This document shows, in pieces, positions 1-11,855 of a stretch of 64,000 nt of DNA. A program made the position numbers and the translations under genes. How positions within the stretch are numbered: position 1 is the stretch's first letter; every line of letters begins with the position of its first letter. The notes below the pieces were generated by a model. The model did no database searches and was not told the origin of the DNA. It saw only the letters and a list, made by a program, of their open reading frames with translations. This stretch comes from Gnetum montanum (lineage: Eukaryota; Streptophyta; Gnetopsida; Gnetales; Gnetaceae): positions 1,256,448 through 1,320,447 of the forward strand of contig MNCI01005895.1 in assembly GCA_015680685.1 (NCBI GenBank), read 5' to 3'.

Positions 1-860
1 CTGTTGAAAGTATACAGAGCTCGGATTGGATAGGTAGAGTTGGTAATTTTCTGTACACCAACTCATAAGGAGAGTAGTTTATAGGAAGTTTTCATGTTGA
101 CCAGTATGCCCAGAGGACATTGTTTAGTCTTTTACTCCAATATCTCCTATATTTGCTAACAATTCTTATCAGGATCTTCATGATCTTCCTATTAGTAACT
201 TCTTTTTTACTATTAGCTTGGGGTAGTAGGGTGTTGTTAGTTTATGTTCAACCCCCGAGCATTGCATAAGCTTGTGAAAGGTAGTACTTGTAAAATGGGT
301 TTTGTTGTCAAAAATTAGGGCATGTGGCACCCCAAACCTATTTATAACATTTTTTTGTACAAACTGTGTAGTAGTAGATGATGTACAATCAATGACGGTT
401 GTTGCTTCTACCCATTTTGTATAGTAATCAACAACAATGATTATGTATGCCTTTCCATTTGACATGCCCACATGGGCATGATGTAACCAATGAAGTTAAT
501 GCCCTAGATGTTGAAGGATTTCAATGGTTGAATCCATTATTGAGGTTCCTCCATTTGAGCAATCATTCCACCATCTTGTTGATAGTATTCACAAGAGCAA
601 GAAAATTGATGGGCATCCCTAAAGATGGATGGCCAATATACAGTATCCTTAGGATCTTAACGATTGTGCATCTCCTAGCATAGTGGCCTCCACAAGGACC
701 CTCATAAGCATCCTAAAGAATGCGTAGTTGATCAGCATTAGGTAGACACCAATGAACCAAGCCATTGGCACACACCTTGTATAGGTGTCCATTGATTTCC
801 ATGAAGCGTTTGACCTAATGAAGAAATTGTTGTTTCTTTCTATAATCTAGATCTTGTGGC
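1..860 (-). pseudogene. Integrase of element D (degenerate)
   Basis: The H2C2 zinc-binding part is recognisable at about 560-860. It has an EGPCGGHYARRC-like stretch, followed further on by paired cysteines, in the form usual before gypsy integrases. The catalytic core follows, with YYTKWVEA near 415-440 and RFGVPHALIFDNKTHF near 280-340, which keeps the second catalytic Asp. A later segment close to 60-110 reads WAYWST and SPYELVY, matching the conserved WAYRT...SPYELVYG stretch of the core's end. The enzyme would join element cDNA to host DNA. In-frame stops and frame changes show that it is dead. The C-terminal end lies left of the window. Confidence 0.8.
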
Positions 861-959
861 ATCTCTTGAGTAAGAAGATAAGTGAGGATGTCATCATACC
901 ATTTTGTTTCATCAGGCACTTGTTCATTTATTGCACCTGTAAAGAGGAGTTCATTTGAA

Positions 960-2330
960 AATTGGTCAAAGAGTAGGCTCTCCTTCTCTTTGTTATTCCA
1001 TCATAACCATGACAAGGTCCAGTGACCACATTAATAGTCTCTTTTTGATCTACCATTGTAAAATTGAACTCCTATAAGATCATAAACCATTGTATGATAC
1101 GAGGGCTCACCATTGGCTTGTTCATGAGGAAGGGAATGGCACTATGATTAGTGTGCAAAAACTCTTTGTATCCCAACACATAGTGCTTGAACTTCTCTAG
1201 AGTGTACACCACCACCATTAGTTCTTTCACTGTTGTGGTGTAATTCAACTATGCACCCACAATGCTTCAACTTGCGTAGTGAATGTAATGTGGATGTTTC
1301 ATTTCATCCAACTGTATAAGCATGACTCCCAAGGCATAATTTGATGCATCTATCATTATATGAAATGGTGTAAACTAGTCAAGTGCTCATAGAATTGGAG
1401 TCTCTATGAACTTCTACTTGAGGTTCTAAAATGCATTTTTGCATTCATTGGTCCAAATGAATGAAGCATCTTTCTTTATAAGCTTTACCAATGGTTTTTC
1501 AGTGTTAGAGAAATTCTCTCTAACATGCTGATCATAGCCAATGTGTCCAAGGAATGACCAAACATCTTTAATGATTTTTGGTTGGTGAGTTATTCCTTGA
1601 ATGACTATTATCTTTTTAGGGTCCACCTCAATCCCTACCTAATAAATTCTATGCCCTAGTACAGTGCCCTCTTGGACCATTGGATGGCTCTTCTACTAAT
1701 TGAGCTAAAGATTGTTTCCACACACATTTTAAGCACTTACTCAAGGTAGTCCAAGGCTTGATCAAATGTGGTGCCATAGGTGGATAAGTCATCCGTGAAG
1801 ACTTCCATCTCACTACCAATTCTTTTTTTGGAAAATTCTCAAGACCAAGGATTAGAATGTTGCAGGAGCATTACATAATTCAAAAGGCATCTTTTGATAT
1901 GAAAAAGTCCCTCAGGGACTCATGAATGTTGTTTTGTTCTAATCCTCTAGTGCGATTTAGATTTGGTCATAGCCACTATAACCATTCAGAAAGCTATAAT
2001 AGTAATGCCCAAATATAGTGTTCAACACTTGATTCACAAATGGCAATGGAATGTGATTTTTGAATGTTTCTATATTCAACAACCAAGAGTCGATGTAGAC
2101 CTACCACTTGCCACATTTCTTTGGCACATCACAAGTGGGCTAACCCACTCACTATCTACAATGGAATAGATGAACCCCTTCTTGAGGAGCTATTTGATTT
2201 CCTCTTTGATGATCTACTTCAATTTGGGGTTCAACCGTCATTGCAACTACCTTTTTGGCTTCATGGTCAGATCAATGTAGATATGATGCTAGCATATCCT
2301 AGAATCAATACCTATGAGTTTAGGATATAA
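960..2330 (-). pseudogene. Reverse transcriptase and RNase H of element D (degenerate)
   Basis: At 1426-1626 the minus strand encodes the RT thumb/connection, with SFLGHIGYDQHVRENFS and then KPLVKLIKKDASFIWTNEC, a classic gypsy pattern. Upstream, at about 1770-1830, the frame reads EVFTDDLSTYGTTFD. This is the YxDD active-site box with Tyr changed to Phe, both aspartates kept. RNase H follows at about 960-1400, too decayed to place its catalytic residues safely. Many stops interrupt it. Family assignment is firm; function is lost. Confidence 0.75.
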
Positions 2331-2689
2331 CCAAGCAAAGACTATTGACCATTTTTTGACCACCCTCAACAGCATCTATTTCTGTTCAAGAGCAACATTG
2401 GCATTAATGATTACCAACTTGCCATTTTTCAAAAATGCATACTCCATTCAAGTAGGTAGATTTTTCAACTCTAAGGGCTCTTGTTTAAAATTTTAGGGAT
2501 TTCCAACTCTCCCTAATAGGTGTCATCATTTTTATCATCATAGAGTTGGTGATGAACTTTCTCCAATTCATCCATTCTTTTAACATAGGTACATGTCAGG
2601 CTCTCTATAGGTTCCATGCAAAATGTGTTGCTTCTAAGATTAACTGTTAGCCATTGGGTACCTTCTTATTTTGTGGCTGCTACATATAG

Positions 2690-3180
2690 GCACCTTTGAA
2701 TATCTACCTCATTTGCACACTACCTACATGCAGAAATGGATGCTCTTTTTATGGACCAAAGTTTCTACATGCAATTGCACCTTGTATCACTATTCATGAT
2801 GCATGGAGCTTGTTTCTTCTTAATCTTTCTGAATGCATTTTCTTTAAAAATTTCTAGGGAAAGATCTTTGATGTCGATTTTTGCATCAACAGTACTTAGC
2901 CATGCCCTTCCCATAATGATTGGAAAATCCCCTTTGCAATTCTCAACTTTGATCACTAGGAAATCAATAGGATAAGATCATCTACAGATAGTCGTCACAA
3001 TATCTTTTATTAATCCAAATGCAATAGTGATGGACTAGTCTAGAAATTATAATTTGATATTGCTCTTCTTGAGAGGCAGCAAGTTCTAGGAAATATAGAT
3101 CTCATGAGAAATTAGTTGAACACTGAAACTTGAATCTAGAAGAGATTTTCATGATTCATTTCCAAAAATCTACAAATAGA
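2690..3180 (-). pseudogene. Aspartic protease of element D (degenerate)
   Basis: The active-site region near 3120-3160 reads LLDSSFSV, where an active retropepsin has D-[ST]-G, so the catalytic glycine is lost. The second half at 2765-2956 reads DFPIIMGRAWLSTVDAKI followed by KDLSLEI. This is the flap-distal motif shared with elements A, C and F. The protease would cut the Gag-Pol polyprotein. Stops separate the two halves. Confidence 0.75.
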
Positions 3181-3399
3181 TAAGTCGACTTCCAAGATTG
3201 GCTAATTTCCTAGGAAGGTTGCCAACCTGAATCTAGTCAGATTTGACATGAGTTAACATAATAGTGTGAATCTTAGGAGGCATTTGGTTTGAAGGGCTCT
3301 CAATTTGATGACTTGTAGAGGATGAAGAAGGAGCAAGGTGACTAGTTGCATGAGTTTGTGAAGGCTTAAAAGGGTTATTAGGTTGGAAGAATGGTCATT

Positions 3400-5718
3400 T
3401 GCAAGATTTAGGTTTCGAATCACTTAGTTGATTAATCAATTGTAGATTAACAATCCTTGTAGCATTACGTTGTTGCAGTTAAACTGGAAGCTCACCTTTC
3501 ATGGATGAGGTAGGTAGTAGCTATAGTGAGGGTGGAGGAACAAGTGAAAGCACATGAGGAGGGTATGGATTGAATATCGAATCCTCTCTAGAATTTGGAG
3601 ACTGAGTTTGATGATATTCTGGAGGATGGTTATGGTGTTGGAAAGGAAAAACATGACTAGAAGAGTCACATAAAGATAGGGGTTGTTGAACACAATTCTC
3701 ATATGGATCTGGCTACCTATAAGGATAATGCTACCATGATGGTGGCATCCCCCACAACTATGGTTGCTACCACTCTTGATATTGCTCATATGATTGTGAT
3801 GGAGTTACACTTGATTAATAAAGGTGTTGCTAATGGAACTTCCTAGGGTTGCCTTGAGGATAAGACAATATTCTAGGTGTTTGGCTTTTTGATAGTCATG
3901 GATTAAGAGCATACATCCCAAATTCCTATAAGTGTGACACAACATGGAAACATCCCTTAGGATGTTCATATTGGCAAATGTCACATCCACCATCATCATC
4001 TAATTCTAACTCCACAACCTTTTCCATTGTCACAGCCCTGTCATTACCCCTTTGGTAGGCACATTTAGCTTCTTTCCTTCTCCTACAGTCATGAACACTA
4101 CCTTGTTCTTTGGATTCTTCTACAATTTTTATAGAAATTTAAAATTTTTCATCCAAAGCTTCCCATATTTTTTCAATCTTAGTTAAAAATTCCAACACAT
4201 ATTTTTAAATTGGCATGATTTTTTATTACACTACCTCATCATCAAGTGATGCTTCACCCTCACTATCATAGAATTGAACCTCCCTTTTTCTAATGGAAGA
4301 ATCCTTGTCATACACCTTAACACTTTCCCATTTTATCAACTCACCTTCTTCATTTGCAACTTTCTCAATCAACCTTTGAATTTAATGGGCTCTTAATTGT
4401 AATAGTCTCCTTTGGGTGTAGACCCTAATGCTTCTTCATGTTTTTGAGTGAAGCCCATCTATGATATGGCAAAGTTATTCCTGATGAGAGTAATCATGGC
4501 TAGGGCATCCGTGTAATAATGAATAATATCTACCCATGGTGGCATCCAAGGGTTCATGTGCTTCTTATTTCTAGCTTTAGATTTACCTTCATAGGTTTGA
4601 CACTCAGAAGTATATCTGATACTTATCATTAAATAGTTCTAGCATTGTACTCCATCGATAGATTAATTCTGGTTCCAAAGACTGGTACCAACTTTCTATT
4701 TCTTTGATGAGTGTTCTAGGGAAAAACCTGAGTTTTTTTCCAATCATTTTCAATATTTTGTAAGGCAAAGGCATCATGAAAGGTTTGTAAATATGTTTGA
4801 GGATCTAAGTTATATCCCCCCTCAAATCTGGGGATATTTTTGATGTCTAGCATCTTGATTCAGCAATGTTTCACATGCTTGGTAGGAATTCTAACAGCCT
4901 CTATGATATTGAGCATATTTCAAGTGGCCAATAGAGGTTCATCATCATGATCTCGATGATTTCTATGATGTCCTCTATCATCCCTTCATTCATGGAAATA
5001 TCTGTGGTTATCATTATTATCCTATCGTCTATTGTTCTGCTCATATTCAAAAGAGGAAGCTGAACTAGATGAAGAGAGTGAAGAGGGGGGAGGACTGCAA
5101 CCACTATGATTTTTTCCACTTTTCCTTAATTTTTCATAGCCACAATCCTTAGAATGATCATCATTATGCTTATCCAAGTTCCCACTTTGACTCCTTTTCT
5201 TAGGACTTCTACAACCATGGAACTTGCTACCACTCGAACTTAGATGGTTGATTACCGATTTAGGAGTTGGATTCGACTCCCCTTCAGTAGAGTTAAGAGG
5301 TGAGGATTCTACATATTGAGAACCCTCAAAAATAGGTTCCTCATTATCCTTTTGATCTAGTAGGAACAATGGGTTACTATTTTCCCTTCATGTCTTCATG
5401 GTACTTTTCCTATTGCTGATCTCATTTGCATTGTGTCTCAGTAGGATGGTAATCCCAGAAGTCATGATCTTTCACAACATATTCTCCATGAAGCTCCTTA
5501 ATGCCCAACCTTGTAAGGATTTGGAGCAACATCTTGAGAATAGATTGGTCAGGTGGAAATACAACATTTCCCTCCATGTCTCGCCACTGCATTTTTTCAT
5601 CCTGATGGAGGATGTAAGTAAAATTGAGTACAACCTCATCAGGATGAGTGTACACCACTTTGCATTCTTATGGTACCATTGACTTAGAATCATCATGCTT
5701 GCAAGAAGAAGAAGATAT
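3400..5718 (-). pseudogene. Gag of element D (degenerate)
   Basis: The N-terminal part at 5422-5658 reads HPDEVVLNFTYILHQDEKMQ, then WRDMEGNVVFPPDQS. It matches the same block in element A (14935-15040) and element C. By alignment with A, whose Gag starts MSSSSS, the D start codon would be 5716-5718. It reads ATA, so the original ATG is lost. A serine-rich linker at 5022-5369 and later fragments down to about 3400 complete the region. Gag forms the virus-like particle of the element. Several frameshifts are present. Confidence 0.7.
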
Positions 5719-5873
5719 TTTTGTTAGAAATAATTTCTCAGTGTGCTTGTAGTATAGATTTGATTAATTATTATATATTTATTTTTTCAAACGATTATAA
5801 CCTTAGAGTTCAATCCAACAACCCTAAATAATATTCACTAAGTCCTAGACAGCACATGTATCAAACTACAAGT

Positions 5874-5890
5874 TCCCGACAATGATGCCA
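5874..5890 (-). other. Primer binding site of element D
   Basis: Read on the minus strand, TGGCATCATTGTCGGGA starts one base after the LTR. It is a mutated version of the tRNA-Asp-complementary site TGGTGCCGTTGCCAGGGA seen in element A. Position and sequence both fit a minus-strand primer site. Confidence 0.7.
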
Positions 5891-5891
5891 T

Positions 5892-6762
5892 TGATGAGTG
5901 GTGAATAGACACTACACCCAACCATATGAATCACTAAGCATTCACATGCGATCTAGCTAAATTTTTTGGACTTATAGCCTTCTAAATGCATTGATTTCTA
6001 GTAAGTGAAACTAACCGTTGCAATCATTCATTGTCTGCCCAATTACACTTGTGATATGCAAAGGTATGGATACGTGTAATCAAGGCATATGGTTTTTATT
6101 ATTTTTTATGTTTTATGTTTTGTATGTTGAAAATAAAGAATAAAAAGACTGAAGTAATTTAATTGCTAATTTAATTTAACTAATTGACTAATGTCTAACT
6201 AATCCTAACATAAGCATCCGGTCCCACTTTTCATACACATCTTGAACACATATAATGCTATTAGGTTACCAAACATTAAGCATTGATGGGATCACCAAGT
6301 GTCATGTGCATGCTCGAAGTGGTCGTTCTTATGTACTTAATTAATCGTTATTTAGCCTAGATAGCTTAATTCCTTAATCAGCTTAATCACTTAAAATCAT
6401 TAAATAAAATTACTGAAAACATTGAAAGCATGAAGAAAATATTTAACCTAGACAAAGTGCTACAATATTTATTAGAAAGTTCATCTTTATTGTCACACAC
6501 ACTTCCATGCTCAAGTACAACAGTGCTTGAATAAATATCCATACACTCAATGACTCCTGTTGTAGGCACTTAGGAAAATATTCTAACTTTGGGGAAGAAA
6601 AACTTCAAGACTTCTACTACACTATGACAAATATTTTCATAAACATGGTAGGTGAGCACGTATTTATAAGCCAAAATAAATACTACGTTAATAGGGCCAT
6701 GTCAATGTATCAAATCATGTGTTGACGGGGCCTAGTCAATGCAACCAATTTACGATTCATCA
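5892..6762 (-). repeat. 5' LTR of element D
   Basis: The LTR spans 871 bp on the plus strand, from TGATGAGTGG to GATTCATCA, with TG...CA ends. It is clearly related to the LTRs of A and C, with the same order of short blocks including CATCCGGTCCCACTT. A TATA-like box lies at 6661-6668, reading TATAAATA on the minus strand. The outer end is confirmed because the copia pol frame of E starts directly at 6763. Confidence 0.8.
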
Positions 6763-7638
6763 ACTTTGGAACATAAAAAAATTCATGCACTTGAGCTTGT
6801 GAGCCATCTTCAAGTTTTCTTCACAACTTACTAATGCCTTCAAATTTAACTTGAGCATCATCTCTAGCTTTTATGGTTCCAAAATTTTTCATGGACTAAA
6901 ATTCAACAAAGGCATCCATATTTGAATTCATGTGGTTTCACAAAACATTATCCGTAATCCATATACATGGTGAAATCTCCATTGTCATGAAAAATGTAGC
7001 AAAATTTCAATTACATTAATCATTAACAACTTATTTGTCTTTATCTTGTCATGTATTAGATGAATCTCCACCTTGCTTTGAAGTTTCTTGAATAATAAAA
7101 TTTGTCATATTCTATAAATTCATTTTCTACCAATAACATTCTTCATAGTGATCCTTCTTATTACAAAATTTACATAATGAGATTGATGATGAGGGTGCAT
7201 GTTGAACTTCTTTTTCCTATAAATTAGTTCTTTCACCTCTATGACCTAATAGCCTCTTTCAAAACCTATTTTTCTTCTTTGAAAATTTCCTCTAAATTTT
7301 TGAGATCTTGAGTTATTAAATGACCTCTCTTCTTTTAACGGATTGAATCTTCCTCTACCTATTCTTCCTCTTGAGTATCTTCTATCTCTTTGATTTTGAT
7401 TTTGTTCTACATAGGCATCCTCATTTACATTAAAATACTTCAATTCTTCTAATCCTCTTAAGGATGTAATTAAATATTTAATTTTGTAAGTGAAGAGGTC
7501 TTTAACTTCATAAATGATGGTTATGGAATGAACATATCTTAAATCATTCTAGAGGACTTGATGATCCATTAAATCATTGGCATGATATTCATATAAATTT
7601 ATTAAAATTACTATAATATTTTCAAGAAAATGCTCCAA
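6763..7638 (-). pseudogene. Element E, left piece: copia gag C-terminus, zinc knuckle and protease
   Basis: The minus strand at 7246-7640 gives the C-terminal half of a Ty1/copia Gag. It ends in an Arg/Asn-rich segment (RRYSRGRIGRGRFNPL) and a degenerate CCHC knuckle near 7140-7170. Further down, near 6900-7000, comes the start of pol: WITDN followed by NHM corresponds to the copia protease motif W-x-x-D-S-G-x-x-H-M. It ends with FFYVPK beside the LTR of D. The missing N-terminal half lies 25.8 kb away at 33496-33850, because element B sits in between. Stops are frequent. Confidence 0.8.
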
Positions 7639-7643
7639 TGACT
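7639..7643. repeat. Left target-site duplication of element B (TGACT)
   Basis: TGACT directly precedes the left LTR of B and recurs at 33491-33495 directly after the right LTR. Removing B plus one copy joins the copia gag frame of E without a shift. Confidence 0.9.
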
Positions 7644-9057
7644 TGTAGCCATCGAAAACGTCAGTGGCTAGAATGGGAACACTGAGAGGTTAGCAGGCAC
7701 ATAGCCTTGATCCCACATCCACATGAGGACCTACTAGAGGTAGAGACGGGATGCCGAAAATAGTCTTGTTGATTGAACAAGGACTTACAAGGTGCAATGC
7801 TATAATGTTGTTAGGTGTTTGCACGATGTTTACCGCATCAATGATGTCAATGGGGGTGAGCGTAGTCAACGGTTTCCCCCAAAAATAAAGGTGTCAATGC
7901 ACAATTATGTGCAAATATAGCAAAAAATGCAAGTAAATGGTAGAATATAAATAAAATACTAAAAAATGCATAGGAAAAGAGCGATAGAGAGAGCAGCACC
8001 ACCCTAAATGGGGGGAACTTAGTTAACTGCAAGAAGGATGAGGAGGTACGCAGTGTACAAAAAAGTGTAGTAGAAAGTGTAGTCACAGTATTAAGGTGTT
8101 TGGGCTGTAAAAATTGACATTCACTATGGAGTCTATGCCTATTGGGTTGGCTATTGTGCTGTCCCATGGTCTACGATGGTCTACAATTGTGTGTGATGAT
8201 GTGGGAACACCTTGTTTTGCTTAGTTGCTAAACATGCTTTGAGCATGCCAAAATGCTCATATACCAACCCCTAAAATGTAGAACACTAGGGTATATATAG
8301 GGTTAGGATTGTCATGAATTACAAATTGGAGTAAATGATGTTCTACTCTAATCTACTCCAATGGACCTTGCGAGATTGCCACACTGTGACTATGCTATGC
8401 AACTACATGTGCAAGTGCCAAGGAGACCGCAATGTACCTAAAAAATGCAAAATAGTGCAAGTTTGAAGACTATTCTCTAGGACTATGCTATCCACCTTCT
8501 CAAGTAGTGTTGAGTCTAGGTACAATTTTGGGGGGAAATGGGGGTTGCAAAAAGAGATAAAACTTGTTGATCCTTCTTGCCAGAGGTGTGTTAGAGTTGA
8601 TGTGAATGTTAGTGCTACATTCTGGAGGCCTCTATAGGCTATCTTGCATGACTACGCTTAACTACACTTTGGAGCATAGTTTCAATAGTTAGAATATTTT
8701 GCAAAAAATGCATTTCCATGCTAACTATCCTCTAGAGCATAGTCCCGGTAGTAGGGAGCATACTTTTGGCACTTAGAAGAATTTTCCAAACTGTTTCTTC
8801 CATCCTAACCATGCTCTACAATCACTAGCTTAACACTTAAGAAAATTTGGAAAACTAGCCATTTGTGTGCTAACTACGCTGACTACACTCTAGAGCATGG
8901 TCCCAATAGTGGAGTGCATAGCCTTGGCACTTAGAAAAATTTGTAACTATTGTCAACACTTAGAAAATTATTGCAAATCTAGACTTGTGTTGTAGACTAC
9001 ACTAACTATGCTCTAGAGTGTAGTCCTAGCAATGGAGAGCATAGGCCCAACACTTAG
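7644..9057 (-). repeat. Left (3') LTR of element B, first part
   Basis: This aligns along its length with 31954 onwards, starting TGTAGCCATC here against TGTAGAGATC there. A TATA-like box lies at 8292-8299. From about 8645 to the end it carries several diverged units with CTAACTACGCTCTAGAG-type palindromic cores. The LTR is cut at 9057 by element A and resumes at 16272. Confidence 0.88.
9053..9057. repeat. Left target-site duplication of element A (CTTAG)
   Basis: CTTAG abuts the left LTR of A and is repeated at 16267-16271 after the right LTR. Confidence 0.9.
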
Positions 9058-10098
9058 TGATGAGTGGTGAGGTACCCCTACACTCAACCATATGAAATGA
9101 GTGTAGCACGTGTGATCTGATCGAACTCTGCAGACTAAATTCCTATGTGCTTCATGGAACACTTAAGGTTAACCATTCATTGTCTTCCCAGACTTACTTG
9201 TAGTTTTCACGGTGTATGGTTAAGTAAGTCTAAGGTATATGATTTTTATAGTCTTTTATGTTTTTCTCCTATGTTATGAGGTGAAGGGTTGAGAAGACTT
9301 AATAACTCTAACTAATGACTAAGTCTAAATTAACTAGCATCAGCATCCGTTCCCACTTACCGTACACACCCTGAACAGATGCAACCGTGGCTACCAAACT
9401 CTAATCGTCACTAAGATCAGCACGCGTAACGCACGTGCTCGAAGTGATTGTACTGAAGCACCTAGCTAGGAGGAAAGGGTTGAGAAAGCCTATCTAGCCT
9501 AAGTGCGATGAGTAGCCGATTCCTTGACTAACCGTACACATTGGGGTGTATGACTACCATTGGAATTACCAAGCATAGATCTTGGATATGCCACTGGGTT
9601 ACCAAGTAGTCACACTAGATGCTCATAATCAAGTCGTACTCATTCCGCAATGTGATGAGCATCCGTTCCTCAACTATCTGCACACATCCTTAGATGCTCG
9701 TAGTTAAGTCGTACTCATATCGCATTCTAGGAAAGACATAAATAGCAATTAAATAAAATCCTATTCCATGCACTGCAAGGTTTATCCAATCAAGTTCATC
9801 TTTATTGCTGTACACAACTTGTGTTCCAATACAATGTTCCTCGAATAAAGATCCGTTCACTCTAGGACTCCTACTATGGGCACATGGAAAAGTAATCTAT
9901 CTCTGGAGTGATCAAACTACCAGAGTTTCCCTACTTCTAGACTAGGATGAGGAATAAGAGGAGTGCCACCTCTTATTTAGAGATTTGGTGGTAGACCGCG
10001 ATATCACGTACGTGATATCGTAGGGGACGACGCGATATTGTGACTGCCACGATATCGCGTAGGCAATATCATGGTGCATGCGATATTTCATCTCATCA
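9058..10098 (-). repeat. 3' LTR of element A
   Basis: The LTR is 1041 bp, TGATGAGTGG to CTCATCA. By eye roughly one base in ten differs from the partner LTR, mostly C/T and G/A changes as expected from decay of methylated DNA. It contains a perfect 22-bp palindrome at 9999-10020 and several more GATATCG-type motifs. A 48-bp segment between two GATATT copies (10034-10039 and 10082-10087) is missing from the other LTR. Confidence 0.9.
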
Positions 10099-10112
10099 TA
10101 CCCCCATGACTA
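10099..10112 (-). other. Polypurine tract of element A
   Basis: On the minus strand TAGTCATGGGGGTA ends exactly where the 3' LTR begins. That is the place and composition of the plus-strand priming site. Element C has a matching tract at 43934-43949. Confidence 0.75.
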
Positions 10113-10635
10113 AATGAAAACTTATCCTCGAGTTCCTTACAATAATATCGGGAAGGTATGGAATTATTGAGGGGAATGGAACTAATGGGATGACATGTGA
10201 ACGGATCATCATTACAAGACTTGACAAAACTAGTGTTCATGACAACAAGGGTGAACACCTTATTACAATGACATCAAGCCTTAGTTAGTAGTTGAGAAAG
10301 AGAGAAAGAGACAAAGAGGTCTTGCTGCTACCAATGCCAAGATTGCACCTTCCGTTGTTCTTTCGTAAGCATGCCATCGATCTTGCTCCTTGCATAGCTA
10401 CTTCAGTGCTGATCCATTCCAAGTGTTTGCTCCAAATCCAATCCGTTGTTTGTATGATCACCATCTGCACATACAACACAATCTTATATTAGCAAGGGTA
10501 ATTGAATCATCATGTAATTGATACCTTGCGTCATTGTAAGTTCATTGGCCAGGTTGTGTTATGGCTGATATGGATCGGGAGATATATTAATGATGACTAC
10601 CGAAGGTGTAGGGGTTAGGAAGAAAATCAAAAAAT

Positions 10636-11267
10636 NNNNNNNNNNNNNNNNNNNNNNNNNNNNNNNNNNNNNNNNNNNNNNNNNNNNNNNNNNNNNNNNN
10701 NNNNNNNNNNNNNNNNNNNNNNNNNNNNNNNNNNNNNNNNNNNNNNNNNNNNNNNNNNNNNNNNNNNNNNNNNNNNNNNNNNNNNNNNNNNNNNNNNNNN
10801 NNNNNNNNNNNNNNNNNNNNNNNNNNNNNNNNNNNNNNNNNNNNNNNNNNNNNNNNNNNNNNNNNNNNNNNNNNNNNNNNNNNNNNNNNNNNNNNNNNNN
10901 NNNNNNNNNNNNNNNNNNNNNNNNNNNNNNNNNNNNNNNNNNNNNNNNNNNNNNNNNNNNNNNNNNNNNNNNNNNNNNNNNNNNNNNNNNNNNNNNNNNN
11001 NNNNNNNNNNNNNNNNNNNNNNNNNNNNNNNNNNNNNNNNNNNNNNNNNNNNNNNNNNNNNNNNNNNNNNNNNNNNNNNNNNNNNNNNNNNNNNNNNNNN
11101 NNNNNNNNNNNNNNNNNNNNNNNNNNNNNNNNNNNNNNNNNNNNNNNNNNNNNNNNNNNNNNNNNNNNNNNNNNNNNNNNNNNNNNNNNNNNNNNNNNNN
11201 NNNNNNNNNNNNNNNNNNNNNNNNNNNNNNNNNNNNNNNNNNNNNNNNNNNNNNNNNNNNNNNNNNN
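10636..11267. other. Assembly gap (632 N)
   Basis: A run of 632 N lies inside element A. The size may be real or estimated. Nothing can be said about its content. Confidence 0.99.
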
Positions 11268-11634
11268 AGCAGAACAGCAAGAAAACTCAAGAAGAAACAT
11301 CCAAGCACCCAAGAGAATGGCCAACACAAATGCATCAAGTTCCCTTGAAGTCACACCCTTTTCAAGCCTTGAGTCCTTCATTAGATTGAGAAATGCCAGT
11401 TACTGATTCGTTGAAGTTCTTATTAGAAGGAAACTGTACATTTCCAAGCCAAGAGAGATCATAGAAACTGGTGGATGGATGGATGAAGTGATCTCATTGC
11501 CTGCCATATCAAAAGAAACATACCTTAGTATCAACATCATGACTTAAAGGTAAAAACCAAACATTAGCAATCAACATGAAAATAGTTCATACCATCATTC
11601 CGAACACTTATTTGGTGACAAACTTACAGGGTGG

Positions 11635-11636
<2 letters not shown>

Positions 11637-11666
<30 letters not shown>
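11637..11666. repeat. (CA)15 microsatellite
   Basis: There are 15 uninterrupted CA units, inside the 3' spacer of element A and close to the assembly gap. Confidence 0.98.
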
Positions 11667-11673
<7 letters not shown>

Positions 11674-11685
11674 AAAGTATAATGA

Positions 11686-11806
11686 TGTTGTAAAACAAAA
11701 ACAAGAAAAGTTAAAGAAAGTTGTAAAACAAAAATAAGAAAAGTTAAAGAAATTTGTAAAACAAAAAGGTGTAAGACAACAACGTTGTAAAACAAAAACT
11801 TAAAAG
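11686..11806. repeat. A-rich tandem repeat
   Basis: There are about three to four copies of a roughly 34-bp unit beginning GTTGTAAAACAAAAA and containing AGAAAAGTTAAAGAAA. The first two copies are nearly identical. Element C has a similar A-rich run at the same relative place (48835-49020). Confidence 0.8.
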
Positions 11807-11841
11807 AACTGAGGGCCCCATATGGTTAGCATAGGTGGCCA

Positions 11842-11855
11842 TCTCCCCCATGACT
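11842..11855 (-). other. Internal polypurine-tract-like motif in element A
   Basis: The plus strand reads TCTCCCCCATGACT, nearly the same as the tract at the 3' LTR (TACCCCCATGACTA). The identical 14 bases occur at 49051-49064 in element C. It could be a second plus-strand priming site; this is inference. Confidence 0.5.

Larger units (their letters stand above)
1..6762 (-). mobile_element. Element D: Athila-like Ty3/gypsy retrotransposon, 3' part outside the window
   Basis: Read on the minus strand from 6762 downwards, this gives the 5' LTR (5892-6762), a primer binding site, gag, protease, reverse transcriptase, RNase H and integrase, running off the left edge. The order protease-RT-RNase H-integrase is that of Ty3/gypsy elements. 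The tRNA-Asp-like primer site and the gag type place it near the Athila lineage (inference). It is the only one of the related elements A, C and D in which I find pol. All frames are broken. Its 5' end is inserted in the pol frame of the copia element E: E coding sequence resumes exactly at 6763, so the expected target duplication is ACTTT, whose other copy lies outside. Confidence 0.85.
10113..11841 (-). other. 3' spacer of element A with assembly gap
   Basis: No coding region is recognised. The part next to the 3' LTR (10113-10160) resembles the same place in element C. The stretch around 11460-11500 has a TGGATGGATGGATG run also found in C near 48676. The unknown 632 bp lie inside. Translations that cross the Ns are meaningless. 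In C the matching interval contains a large extra ORF. Whether A once had it cannot be decided here. Confidence 0.5.

Noticed and set aside
7847-8167. 106-codon minus-strand frame in the left LTR of B
   Set aside because: It lies within the LTR and the partner LTR does not keep it intact; chance frame.
10559-11381. Long open frames on both strands across the N run
   Set aside because: They exist only because N was translated as unknown residues; flanking sequence shows no coding signal.
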